Source of the DNA: Tannerellaceae bacterium
Lineage (GTDB): Bacteria; Bacteroidota; Bacteroidia; Bacteroidales; Tannerellaceae
DNA: 35,350 bases
Reading direction: 5' to 3'
NCBI GenBank assembly: GCA_021201865.1
Contig: JAJQEE010000040.1
Span: 18,505 to 53,854, forward strand
In this document: one piece after another, positions 16,963 through 24,835 of the stretch
Numbering within the stretch: the stretch's first letter is position 1
How the letters are laid out: each line of letters opens with the position of its first letter
Made by a program: the position numbers and the translations under genes
The notes under the pieces: generated by a model
Database searches by the model: none
The model's input: only the letters and a program-made list of their open reading frames with translations
What the model was told of the DNA's origin: nothing

Positions 16963-16994
16963 TTTCCTAATCCGTAAAGAAATCCGTAATTTTG
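16963..16994 (+). promoter_or_regulatory. Bacteroidetes-type promoter for the Dabb-aguAB-pabBC operon
   Basis: TTTC (16963-16966), 20 bases, then TAATTTTG (16987-16994) fits the -33/-7 consensus with one mismatch in the upstream box, 31 bases before the ATG at 17026. Confidence 0.6.
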
Positions 16995-17025
16995 CCTTTT
17001 CAATTGTAAAATAAAAAATAAACAT

Positions 17026-17328
17026 ATGCTTAAACATATTGTTATGTGGAAGTTAAAGGCAGAAGCGGAGGGAAAAACCAAAGTGGAAAATGCCCTATGG
17101 ATGAAAGAGCAGCTGGAAGCTCTGGTAGGAGTGGTTCCGGAGATCCGTTCCCTGGAGGTCGGAATTAATATCAAAGACGGAGAAATGGCTTATGATGCTG
17201 TTTTAGTTTCTACTTTTGATGATGAAGCGGCTTTGGCGTCCTATAAAATGAATCCTGAACATGTGAAGATAAGTAACTATTGCAAAAAGATACGGGAAAG
17301 CCGTGTAGTTGTGGATTATTGGATTTAA
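17026..17328 (+). CDS. Dabb (stress-responsive alpha/beta-barrel) domain protein
   Basis: This 100-residue protein is a single Dabb domain: MLKHIVMWKLKAEAEGKTK at the start, VPEIRSLEVGINIKDGEMAYDAVLVSTF in the middle and ASYKMNPEHVKISNYCKKI near the end. Dabb proteins form ferredoxin-like dimers; some act as small enzymes or ligand binders, and no substrate can be assigned here. It is the first gene of the operon, with aguA starting one base after its stop, which hints at a link to polyamine metabolism or simple co-regulation. Confidence 0.88.
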   Translation: MLKHIVMWKLKAEAEGKTKVENALWMKEQLEALVGVVPEIRSLEVGINIKDGEMAYDAVLVSTFDDEAALASYKMNPEHVKISNYCKKIRESRVVVDYWI

Positions 17329-17329
17329 T

Positions 17330-18364
17330 ATGAACGAGAAAATTATATTACTCCCTGAGTGGTATCCGCAAAGTGCGGTTCAGTTGACATGGCCTCATGA
17401 GGACACAGACTGGGCCTCTTTGGAGGAAGTAATCCCTTGTTTTGTAACTATTGCGAAAGAAGTGGTGAAAAGGCAGTTGCTTTTGATCGTCTGTCCGGAC
17501 AGGGAAGAGGTCATCCGGCAATTGGGTGAGAAAGACCTGAACCGGATCATTTTCTGTGAAATGGAAACAAATGATACCTGGGCGCGGGATCACGGAGGGA
17601 TTTCTGTGTTAGATAACGGAGTCCCCTCTGTCTATGATTTTGTCTTTAATGGCTGGGGTATGAAGTTCGCAGCTAACTGGGATAACCTGATCACCCGCCG
17701 GCTGTTTGCTGCCGGTGTTTTTGCAGAGGGTATCCTGCCTGTTAATATGCAACCTTTAGTGCTGGAAGGAGGGAGTATTGAATCGGATGGAAAAGGAACG
17801 CTGATGACTACGACGGAATGTCTTTCTTCCCTGAACCGAAATGAATACCTGAGCCGGGAACAGCTTGAATATCACCTGAAAGAGATCTTTGGGCTGGAAC
17901 GAATCCTCTGGATTGAGAATGGGTATCTTGCCGGAGACGATACGGATAGCCATGTAGATACCCTGGCTCGCTTTTGTAGTGAGGATACGATCGCTTATGT
18001 CCAGTGTACAGATGAAACAGACGAACACTATGCTGAATTGCAAGCTATGGAGGAAGAGCTGAAAGGCTTTACACAGGCAAACGGAGAGCCCTATCGCCTA
18101 GTTGCTCTGCCAATGGCGGATGAGGTGGAATGGGAGGGAGAACGTCTACCCGCTACCTATGCTAATTTCCTCATCATCAATGGCGCAGTTTTGCTTCCGT
18201 TCTATGATTCTCCTAAAGATATGATCGCAAAAAAAACATTACAGCAGGTCTTCCCGGATCGGGAAATTGTTGGTATTAACTGCCTGCCGCTGATCAAACA
18301 ACATGGTTCCCTTCACTGCGTTACCATGCAATATCCGGAAGGATTTATAAATACAGAGATATGA
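17330..18364 (+). CDS. aguA: Agmatine deiminase (peptidyl-arginine deiminase fold)
   Basis: The ATG at 17330 gives 344 residues; an upstream TTG in frame would overlap the Dabb gene. Motifs of the PAD_porph/AguA family are ETNDTWARDHGG, LEGGSIESDGKGTLMTT, GDDTDSHVDTLARF and the C-terminal HGSLHC, whose Cys is the catalytic nucleophile. It hydrolyses agmatine to N-carbamoylputrescine and ammonia. Its stop overlaps the start of the amidase gene by four bases (ATGA), matching the next step in putrescine synthesis. Confidence 0.94.
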   Translation: MNEKIILLPEWYPQSAVQLTWPHEDTDWASLEEVIPCFVTIAKEVVKRQLLLIVCPDREEVIRQLGEKDLNRIIFCEMETNDTWARDHGGISVLDNGVPSVYDFVFNGWGMKFAANWDNLITRRLFAAGVFAEGILPVNMQPLVLEGGSIESDGKGTLMTTTECLSSLNRNEYLSREQLEYHLKEIFGLERILWIENGYLAGDDTDSHVDTLARFCSEDTIAYVQCTDETDEHYAELQAMEEELKGFTQANGEPYRLVALPMADEVEWEGERLPATYANFLIINGAVLLPFYDSPKDMIAKKTLQQVFPDREIVGINCLPLIKQHGSLHCVTMQYPEGFINTEI

Positions 18365-19236
18365 AAGTAGGACTGATTCAACAACAAAACAGCAGTGATA
18401 TCGCTGCTAATATAGAGAAATTAAAAAAGAATATCCGCACCTGTGCGGAACAGGGAGCAGAGTTGATTGTTTTGCAGGAACTGCATAATGGGCTCTATTT
18501 CTGCCAGACGGAAGATACCGGATTATTTGACATGGCAGAGCCCATACCTGGTCCTTCCACAGAACAATTTGGACTTTTGGCAAAGGAACTCGGGATTGTG
18601 ATCGTGCTTTCGCTGTTTGAAAAAAGGGCACCCGGACTCCATCACAATACGGCTGTCGTACTGGAAAAAGATGGAACGATTGCTGGGAAATACCGGAAAA
18701 TGCATATACCTGATGATCCGGCTTATTATGAAAAGTTCTATTTTACACCTGGTGACTTGGGTTTTGAGCCAATTCAGACCTCAGTGGGTAAGTTAGGTGT
18801 GCTCGTTTGCTGGGACCAGTGGTATCCGGAAGCTGCCCGGCTAATGGCCATGCGTGGGGCGGAACTCCTGATCTACCCGACAGCGATTGGGTGGGAAAGT
18901 AGTGATACAGAAGAAGAGAAAAACCGTCAGCTAAATGCATGGATCACGGTTCAGCGGGGACATGCGGTTGCCAATGGCTTGCATGTCGTGACTGTAAACC
19001 GCACCGGACACGAATCTGATACGTCCGGACAGACAAACGGCATCCAGTTTTGGGGTAATAGCTTTGTGGCAGGTCCTCAGGGAGAACTGTTGACTGAGTT
19101 TTCAAATGACCGGGAAGAACTCCAGGTGATTGAGATCGACAAAACCCGCAGTGAAAATGTACGTCGCTGGTGGCCTTTCTTCCGGGATCGGAGAATTGAT
19201 GCCTTCGAGGGATTAACAGAACGTTTTTTGATTTGA
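18361..19236 (+). CDS. aguB: N-carbamoylputrescine amidase
   Basis: The 291-residue product is a nitrilase-superfamily enzyme with the Glu-Lys-Cys triad E40 (VLQELHNG), K113 (YRKMHIPDDP) and C150 (VCWDQWYPEAARL). The QELHNGLYFCQ and WDQWYPEAAR motifs are typical of AguB. It converts N-carbamoylputrescine to putrescine, CO2 and ammonia, completing the route begun by aguA. The genes overlap by four bases; pabB follows one base after its stop. Confidence 0.95.
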   Translation: MKVGLIQQQNSSDIAANIEKLKKNIRTCAEQGAELIVLQELHNGLYFCQTEDTGLFDMAEPIPGPSTEQFGLLAKELGIVIVLSLFEKRAPGLHHNTAVVLEKDGTIAGKYRKMHIPDDPAYYEKFYFTPGDLGFEPIQTSVGKLGVLVCWDQWYPEAARLMAMRGAELLIYPTAIGWESSDTEEEKNRQLNAWITVQRGHAVANGLHVVTVNRTGHESDTSGQTNGIQFWGNSFVAGPQGELLTEFSNDREELQVIEIDKTRSENVRRWWPFFRDRRIDAFEGLTERFLI

Positions 19237-19237
19237 A

Positions 19238-20233
19238 ATGAAATCATATGCTAAAGAAGAGGCTGTTTGGAAAATGAATACCTTTGGGGCATCCGGACAG
19301 CCCTTTATTTTTATAATAGATTATCAACAGGAGAAGATCTTTCTTGAAAAAACGGAAGAGGTGGAGAACTGTGAAATCCTGTTTGATTTCAATGGTTATA
19401 CCAATGTTTCCGGTTTGTTTCCGGCTGAAAGGCCCATGGAGTGGCGGGTTGCCGGAGAATCATTTGAAGCGTATGAGCTATCTTTCCGGAAAGTACTATC
19501 TCACCTACAGACTGGTAATTCTTATCTGGTTAATTTTACAAGGTCTACTCCTATACAGACCAACCTAACGCTTAAAGATATTTTTTACCGGGCGGTAGCC
19601 CCTTATAAATTGTGGATGAATGAACAGTTCGTCGTTTTTTCTCCGGAAATATTTGTACGGATGCAGGCTGGAAAGATCTCAGCCTATCCGATGAAAGGTA
19701 CGATTGATGCCTCTTTGCCGGATGCCTTTCAGAGAATATCGAATGATCCGAAAGAAGTAGCAGAGCATGCAACGATCGTAGATCTACTCCGGAATGATCT
19801 GAGCATGGCGGCCGTCGATGTTAAAGTGGACCGTTACCGGTATATAGATGAAGTGAAGACAAACCGGGGAATGTTGTTGCAGGTTAGTTCGGAGATTTCC
19901 GGCTCTCTTCCTGCAGACTGGAGAACTGAAATCGGAACTCTATTATTCCGGCTTTTACCTGCAGGCTCCATTACCGGAGCTCCTAAGAAAAAGACGATAG
20001 AGATCATTGCGGAAACGGAAAATTATCACCGGGGCTTTTATACAGGAGTGATGGGCTACTTTGATGGGGAAAATCTGGATAGTGCAGTTATGATCCGTTT
20101 TATAGAGAAAGAGGATGGTAAACTATTCTATAAAAGTGGGGGAGGAATCACGGCACAGAGCGATGCGAAAAAAGAGTATAACGAAATGTTACAGAAAATA
20201 TATGTGCCCTTTACTGGAAACCTTACGAATTGA
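19238..20233 (+). CDS. pabB: Aminodeoxychorismate synthase component I
   Basis: The 331-residue product is a short chorismate-binding enzyme of the PabB type. Hallmarks are YLVNFTRSTPI, FSPEIFVRM, YPMKGTIDAS, EHATIVDLLRNDLS, LLPAGSITGAPKKKTIEII and YTGVMGYF. With a glutamine amidotransferase (PabA, not in this window) it makes 4-amino-4-deoxychorismate for p-aminobenzoate and folate. The KGT motif fits PabB rather than the AT of anthranilate synthase. It lacks the extra N-terminal domain of longer homologues. The pabC start lies inside its last codons. Confidence 0.92.
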   Translation: MKSYAKEEAVWKMNTFGASGQPFIFIIDYQQEKIFLEKTEEVENCEILFDFNGYTNVSGLFPAERPMEWRVAGESFEAYELSFRKVLSHLQTGNSYLVNFTRSTPIQTNLTLKDIFYRAVAPYKLWMNEQFVVFSPEIFVRMQAGKISAYPMKGTIDASLPDAFQRISNDPKEVAEHATIVDLLRNDLSMAAVDVKVDRYRYIDEVKTNRGMLLQVSSEISGSLPADWRTEIGTLLFRLLPAGSITGAPKKKTIEIIAETENYHRGFYTGVMGYFDGENLDSAVMIRFIEKEDGKLFYKSGGGITAQSDAKKEYNEMLQKIYVPFTGNLTN

Positions 20234-20810
20234 AAAAGGAGAGATCCACCAATTGTCTTTTCATAATGAACGGATGAATCGATCCCGCCGGGATTGTTTC
20301 GGTAGTACGAAAGATCTGGATCTGAGAAATTTTATTCAACCGGAGATCTATGAAGAACGGACGAAATGCCGGGTGGTATATCGTGATCAGATTGAAAAGA
20401 TCGAATATAGCTCGTATGCTCTCCCCTCTATTCGCTCCCTCCGTTTAGTAACGGATGATAAGGTAGATTATACTTATAAGAGTACAGATCGGGAAGCTTT
20501 GAAACAGTTATATCGATCACGGGAAAATTGTGATGATATAATAATCGTAAAAAATGATCTATTAACGGATACTTTCTTTTGTAATATTGCCTTATGGAAC
20601 GGAAACCAATGGCAGACCCCTGCTCAACCTCTTTTAAAGGGAACCTGTCGCGCTTCTCTGTTAGAAGAAGGTAAAATAATAGAAAAGGATATTAGGATAG
20701 AAGATCTGGACTACTTTTCCCGCATCTGTCTTTTTAATGCTATGATCAGTTTCGGCGAAATAGACTTTTCTTTTATTAAAAGAGAGAAAGTCCTGATAGT
20801 AGCCAAATAA
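20202..20810 (+). CDS. pabC: Aminodeoxychorismate lyase (class IV aminotransferase fold)
   Basis: The ATG at 20202 (MCPLLETLRIEKGEIHQL) gives 202 residues and overlaps pabB by 32 bases, suggesting coupled translation. The frame can be extended upstream only by reading over pabB, so the shorter start is preferred. The fold-type IV pattern includes HNERMNRSRRD near the start, DIIIVKNDLLTDTFFCNIAL (the cofactor-phosphate region) and PLLKGTCRASLLEEGKI. It would release pyruvate from aminodeoxychorismate to give p-aminobenzoate. At about 200 residues it is compact, as in other Bacteroidetes. Confidence 0.88.
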   Translation: MCPLLETLRIEKGEIHQLSFHNERMNRSRRDCFGSTKDLDLRNFIQPEIYEERTKCRVVYRDQIEKIEYSSYALPSIRSLRLVTDDKVDYTYKSTDREALKQLYRSRENCDDIIIVKNDLLTDTFFCNIALWNGNQWQTPAQPLLKGTCRASLLEEGKIIEKDIRIEDLDYFSRICLFNAMISFGEIDFSFIKREKVLIVAK

Positions 20811-20937
20811 AAAGAGGTATGGATTTGGCCGGTCTTTGATACCAATTTCATGTTTACTGCTATTTCCTTAGAGGTAAGGTTTTGTAAATCCTTACCCGTA
20901 ATAGAGAGTCTAATTGGAATAAAAGGTATCCCTTATA

Positions 20938-20953
20938 CCCTCTTTAAAGGGGG
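20938..20953. repeat. Possible decayed copy of the DUF559-element palindrome
   Basis: CCCTCTTTAAAGGGGG followed by GAATTAAC resembles the decayed palindrome of repeat copy 2 (3247-3262) and its GGAATTAAAA flank. It sits in the 247-base gap between pabC and the SUMF1-like gene. Confidence 0.35.
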
Positions 20954-21012
20954 AATTAACATCCCTTATTTCTCTTTAATGCTATAAAGCGTTTTCTTTT
21001 ATAGATCACGTT

Positions 21013-21020
21013 TATATTTG
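21013..21020 (+). promoter_or_regulatory. Bacteroidetes -7 box for the DUF4369-SUMF1 gene
   Basis: TATATTTG matches TAnnTTTG, 37 bases before the ATG at 21058. The -33 region (GTTTTC) is a weak match. Confidence 0.5.
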
Positions 21021-21057
21021 CAAAATGCATAGTATGAATTTGATAAAATAGACCAGC

Positions 21058-22838
21058 ATGAAAAAACTCCTTTTCCTCTGTTTTTTAGTTAGCTGTTTCG
21101 TGACTGTTTGGGCAGAACCGGGGTATCAAATCCGGGTACAGCTTCGCGGAGTAAAAGAGGGTACCCAGTTCTTTCTACGGGATTTTGAAACCCAGCGAAT
21201 CATCAATTCGGCTCATCTGCAGAAGGGGGAGTTGCTGATGAGAGGTGAATTATTTGACACGCCCCGGCTTTTATGGCTGACTACAACCTTAAAGGATGAG
21301 TTCTATTATTGTGAACTGTTTATGGAAAATGATACTTTGCTGATTGATGGCGATTTTCGGAATTTCCCGTATGACCTGACTTATAAAGGAGCATCTACAC
21401 ATCTGGAATATGCCCGGTATCAGGAACAGATAAAAGAGATTCAACAAACTATAGACAGCCTTCAACATATTTCTATGTATTTGCAGGATCTGACCTCGTA
21501 TGATTCTAAAGCAACCAGAAATAAACGCTATTCCAAACCGATGAAACGGGAACTGAAAAAGTTTGCCAATAAAGATAACAGGGCCAATTTTGAACTCGAG
21601 GTTGATTTGAAAACCGGCAGGGCAGTGGACCAGCGGAATGCTATCCGGATGGCTTTTATTGACCGGCACATGGACACACCGGCAAGCCAATTCCTGCTGA
21701 CACAGGTCATGAAAAGGCTTCCCATGGATTCATTGAGATACTATTACAGTCAGATCCCTCTGGATATGAGAAGAAGTAAATTTCCCCGTCTGATCAGTAA
21801 CCACATCAACCCCTATGCAGACAAATGCATTAAAGAGGCAGACCGCCTGATCGCTCAACAGGGAGAAGACTGGGAAATGTGGGCATGGGCAGAGGAAGCC
21901 TGGAAATTATATGAGGAAGGGGTACATCTGAACCCGGAACGAACGGAGGTATATGTTTCCCTTGGAAGTATATATGAAAGACTTTTACCGGTGAAAGGTG
22001 TGGAAGCCTATGATATTTCCATCCGTAGCCTGGTAAAATTTATAGATAGTGACATGGCTGAAGAAGAAAAAGAGGTGGCCCGGAAACGTCTGCAGGATCT
22101 TCAATACAAAAAGAAACTGGCAACCAGCATATATCCGGAAATGGTAGAAGTGAAAGGAGGAACTTATGATATGGGATCTACCTATGAAGAGGATAATAAT
22201 CCGGTTCACAAGGTAACAGTCGGAGATTTCTATATTAGCCGGTATGAGATTACCAATTATCAGTTTGCTTATTTCATACAAGTCTATGGGAGTCGGACCG
22301 TCAGGTCAGGGCCGGATGAAGGGGAACCGCTCTACTATGAATCGGAGTGGGGGATCCAGCAGGAAGAGGCGGCACAAGGTTATGAATCTCATCCGGCTCT
22401 TTATGTAACCTGGTATGGAGCCCGTGAATACAGCCAGTGGGCCGGAGGAAGACTCCCGACTGAAGAAGAATGGGAATATGCCGCCCGCGGAGGCCTTTAT
22501 GGGAACCGCAACCATCTCTATAGCGGAGGGATGGAATTGGACAGTCTGGGATGGTATGCCGGAAATTCCGAAGGCAGAACTCATCCGGTGGGCATGAAAA
22601 ACCTAATGAATTAGGTCTTTATGATATGAGTGGAAACCTATGGGAATGGTGTGCAGAGTTGATTGAAGAAGAGGGTAAGATATATGCACCGGTGCGTGGA
22701 GGGACCTGGTTCAATGAACGTGCTATCTGTCGCCCCACTTGCCGCTACTATATTTTCCCCAACAGCAAACACTTCAACAATGGTTTCCGTATTGTAAAAG
22801 ATAAAGTTTCTCTGTTGGAATCCTCTGACTCTAATTGA
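21058..22838 (+). pseudogene. DUF4369 - SUMF1 (formylglycine-generating-enzyme-like) protein, one-base frameshift
   Basis: The first frame (to 22614) has a signal peptide (ending VWA), a DUF4369-like sandwich (about 22-110), a helical middle and the start of a SUMF1 domain at about residue 360 ([47 protein letters not shown]). The frame is lost at the A5 run near 22597-22601: [12 protein letters not shown]. One added A gives [20 protein letters not shown] and continues to 22838, for 593 residues. The tail has VRGGTWFNE and HFNNGFRIVKD, standard SUMF1 features. The Cys pair here is C-X3-C, not the C-X4-C of human FGE, so sulfatase-activating activity is doubtful; many Bacteroidetes SUMF1 proteins have other roles. 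Confidence 0.82.
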
Positions 22839-23000
22839 ATAAAAAACTTGGACTAAATTGATTATCAATTTATAATCTCCGGTTGTGTTAGTAAACAGAT
22901 AGAATAAGGTCTCCTGATTTAACGGCACAAACCTTCCTGGATATACAAAAACGGAAGGAATAAAAATGGAATGGCTTAAGAATAGCTTAAAATTAAAAGA

Positions 23001-23029
23001 GCCCCGTACGAAAAGGAATCGTACGGGGC
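23001..23029 (-). terminator. Terminator of the M28 peptidase gene
   Basis: GCCCCGTACGA (23001-23011) pairs perfectly with TCGTACGGGGC (23019-23029) around a 7-base loop. The minus strand continues into TCTTTTAATTTT. It lies 43 bases past the peptidase stop, and may also serve the convergent SUMF1 gene. Confidence 0.85.
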
Positions 23030-23071
23030 ATAGAAAAAGTGTGTTCTTCAGGCTTTGATTAAAGGATTTTT

Positions 23072-24619
23072 TTATTCCTCTATATAAAGCCCTTCGCGGG
23101 ATAACTGTTTGTCCAGATTGGCGACCCCATAGGACACCACAGCCGTTACAGTGGCCGCATGCTCCTGGTATTCTGGGATACTCTTGTTATACAAATCCCG
23201 CTCTGTATGCCATATTTCCTGATATTGAAAATTATATCCTTTTACATCCTGCTCCACAAAACTGATGGCCGGAACACCCTGTACCATAAATACGGTCCCG
23301 TCATGGCTGCCAGTCACCTTCGGACGGGGACGGGGTTCTACCTCTTTCACCTCAAACGGATAATCCGGACGAATCTGTTTCACTGGTTCGCAAATTTTTA
23401 CAAAATCCTTGTACATAGCTTTTGGTACATTCAATCCCACAGGAGCCAGCGGACCGCCATCCCGGTTAAAGATGTTGGATATCTTTGGTAGCTTTTCTTT
23501 ATTATCCCTTACCCAGGCCTCGGCTCCGAGTAGTCCGAACTCTTCTCCCGCAAATGCGCAGAAGATCATGGTACGTTTCGGTTTGCCTCCTGCCTGCTTG
23601 ATCATGCGGGCGGCCTCCATTGTAGGAGTGACTCCGGAACCACAATCCACACCTCCTGTTGCCACATCATAGGCATCAAGGTGACCACTAACCATTACAT
23701 ATTCATCCGGGAATTTACTTCCTTTAATGATACCATATACACTATAATATTTGACCGGACCCATCTTGAAGTGGTTACGGATATCAAATTCCAACTGGAA
23801 ATACCGTTTCTCCTGTGCCATTTGGCGAATGATCTTGTACTGGTGTTCGTCCAGTTTGATATCCGGCGCGGTTGGAAGATTCTCAAAAGTCGTGTTCGGA
23901 TCATTTACTAAATTCCGGTCGTATAGCGCACGCATAGGAACAGCAGAAGACTGAATAAATCCCAATACTCCCGCTTCGATCATTTCATGGTAATAGAGTG
24001 CCGGCTCCTGATTGTAGGGCAACATCGGTTCATTGGTCCGGTTTGTCCAATTAGAACGCATGATCTCCCGGTTTTTAACTGCGATCTCTTCATTCTCCGC
24101 TTTCGCTATGGACCGTAGAGAATCTCCTTTGGCATATCGGTCTATGGGCCATCCGGCATTGATCCCATTGATGAGTACCCATGCACCTTTTAGAGCACCT
24201 TTCATATTTTCAAATTCCTCCCGGGTAGCAGGTTCGATCAGTACATGGCCCCGCTGAACTCCTTTGGTTCCGGAAGTGAAAGAGGGAGTAACGAAGTGGA
24301 GATCCATTGCGTTTTCCCCCAGTAACTTACCAAACCAGGGACCCCGGTTAAAACCAACAGGCACACTACCCGCCTCATGGATCTCTACCTCGAGCCCCCA
24401 CTGTTTAAACTTATAGGCTACCCATTCAGCAGCATTGGCATACGCATCCGAACCTACCAGACGTCCACCGAAACGGTTGGTCAATATGTCCAGGTGGTCC
24501 ATTACCTGATTATCTGTTTGTCCGATCTCTATAATTTTTTTAGTCACCGAGTCCTGTGCGGAAACAGATATAGTGGTACACAGAAAAAACAAAGAGAATA
24601 GAAGTGTCAATTTTTTCAT
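23072..24619 (-). CDS. Secreted M28 family metallopeptidase
   Basis: The 515-residue product has a signal peptide (ending SVSAQ), an inserted PA-like region and a dizinc M28 core. Zinc-site motifs are SGHLDAYDVATGGVDCGSG (His and Asp), CAFAGEEFGLLGAEAW (catalytic Glu and ligand Glu) and NRDGGP (Asp), with the final His in EIWHTERD. It is probably an aminopeptidase or carboxypeptidase Q-like enzyme of the periplasm or cell surface; the exact cleavage preference is not visible. It stands alone between convergent and upstream genes and has its own promoter and terminator. Confidence 0.92.
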   Translation of the reverse strand: MKKLTLLFSLFFLCTTISVSAQDSVTKKIIEIGQTDNQVMDHLDILTNRFGGRLVGSDAYANAAEWVAYKFKQWGLEVEIHEAGSVPVGFNRGPWFGKLLGENAMDLHFVTPSFTSGTKGVQRGHVLIEPATREEFENMKGALKGAWVLINGINAGWPIDRYAKGDSLRSIAKAENEEIAVKNREIMRSNWTNRTNEPMLPYNQEPALYYHEMIEAGVLGFIQSSAVPMRALYDRNLVNDPNTTFENLPTAPDIKLDEHQYKIIRQMAQEKRYFQLEFDIRNHFKMGPVKYYSVYGIIKGSKFPDEYVMVSGHLDAYDVATGGVDCGSGVTPTMEAARMIKQAGGKPKRTMIFCAFAGEEFGLLGAEAWVRDNKEKLPKISNIFNRDGGPLAPVGLNVPKAMYKDFVKICEPVKQIRPDYPFEVKEVEPRPRPKVTGSHDGTVFMVQGVPAISFVEQDVKGYNFQYQEIWHTERDLYNKSIPEYQEHAATVTAVVSYGVANLDKQLSREGLYIEE

Positions 24620-24646
24620 CTATACAAGTGGAATTTATTTCGGATA

Positions 24647-24677
24647 CAAAGTAAATTAATATCTTTTTTATATCAAA
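24647..24677 (-). promoter_or_regulatory. Bacteroidetes-type promoter for the M28 peptidase gene
   Basis: On the minus strand TTTG (complement of 24674-24677), 19 bases, then TTACTTTG (complement of 24647-24654) approximates the -33/-7 consensus, about 28 bases before the ATG. Confidence 0.5.
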
Positions 24678-24774
24678 AAAATAGATTAAGAATAATTCGT
24701 AAGTTATTACTTTCATTTGATTAGATATTCGTTAAAAAAGAAATAATGTGCGATAGTGAATATTCTCCTAAGAA

Positions 24775-24800
24775 ACGTGTTTCCTAATAAGGGAACATGT
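24775..24800 (-). terminator. Hairpin past the recQ stop
   Basis: ACGTGTTTCC (24775-24784) pairs with GGGAACATGT (24791-24800) across TAATAA with two wobble pairs, 36 bases beyond the recQ stop. No strong T run follows on the minus strand, so a terminator role is tentative. Confidence 0.4.
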
Positions 24801-24835
24801 TTCCTGTAATAGACAGAAGTGGTTTATAATTCTGG

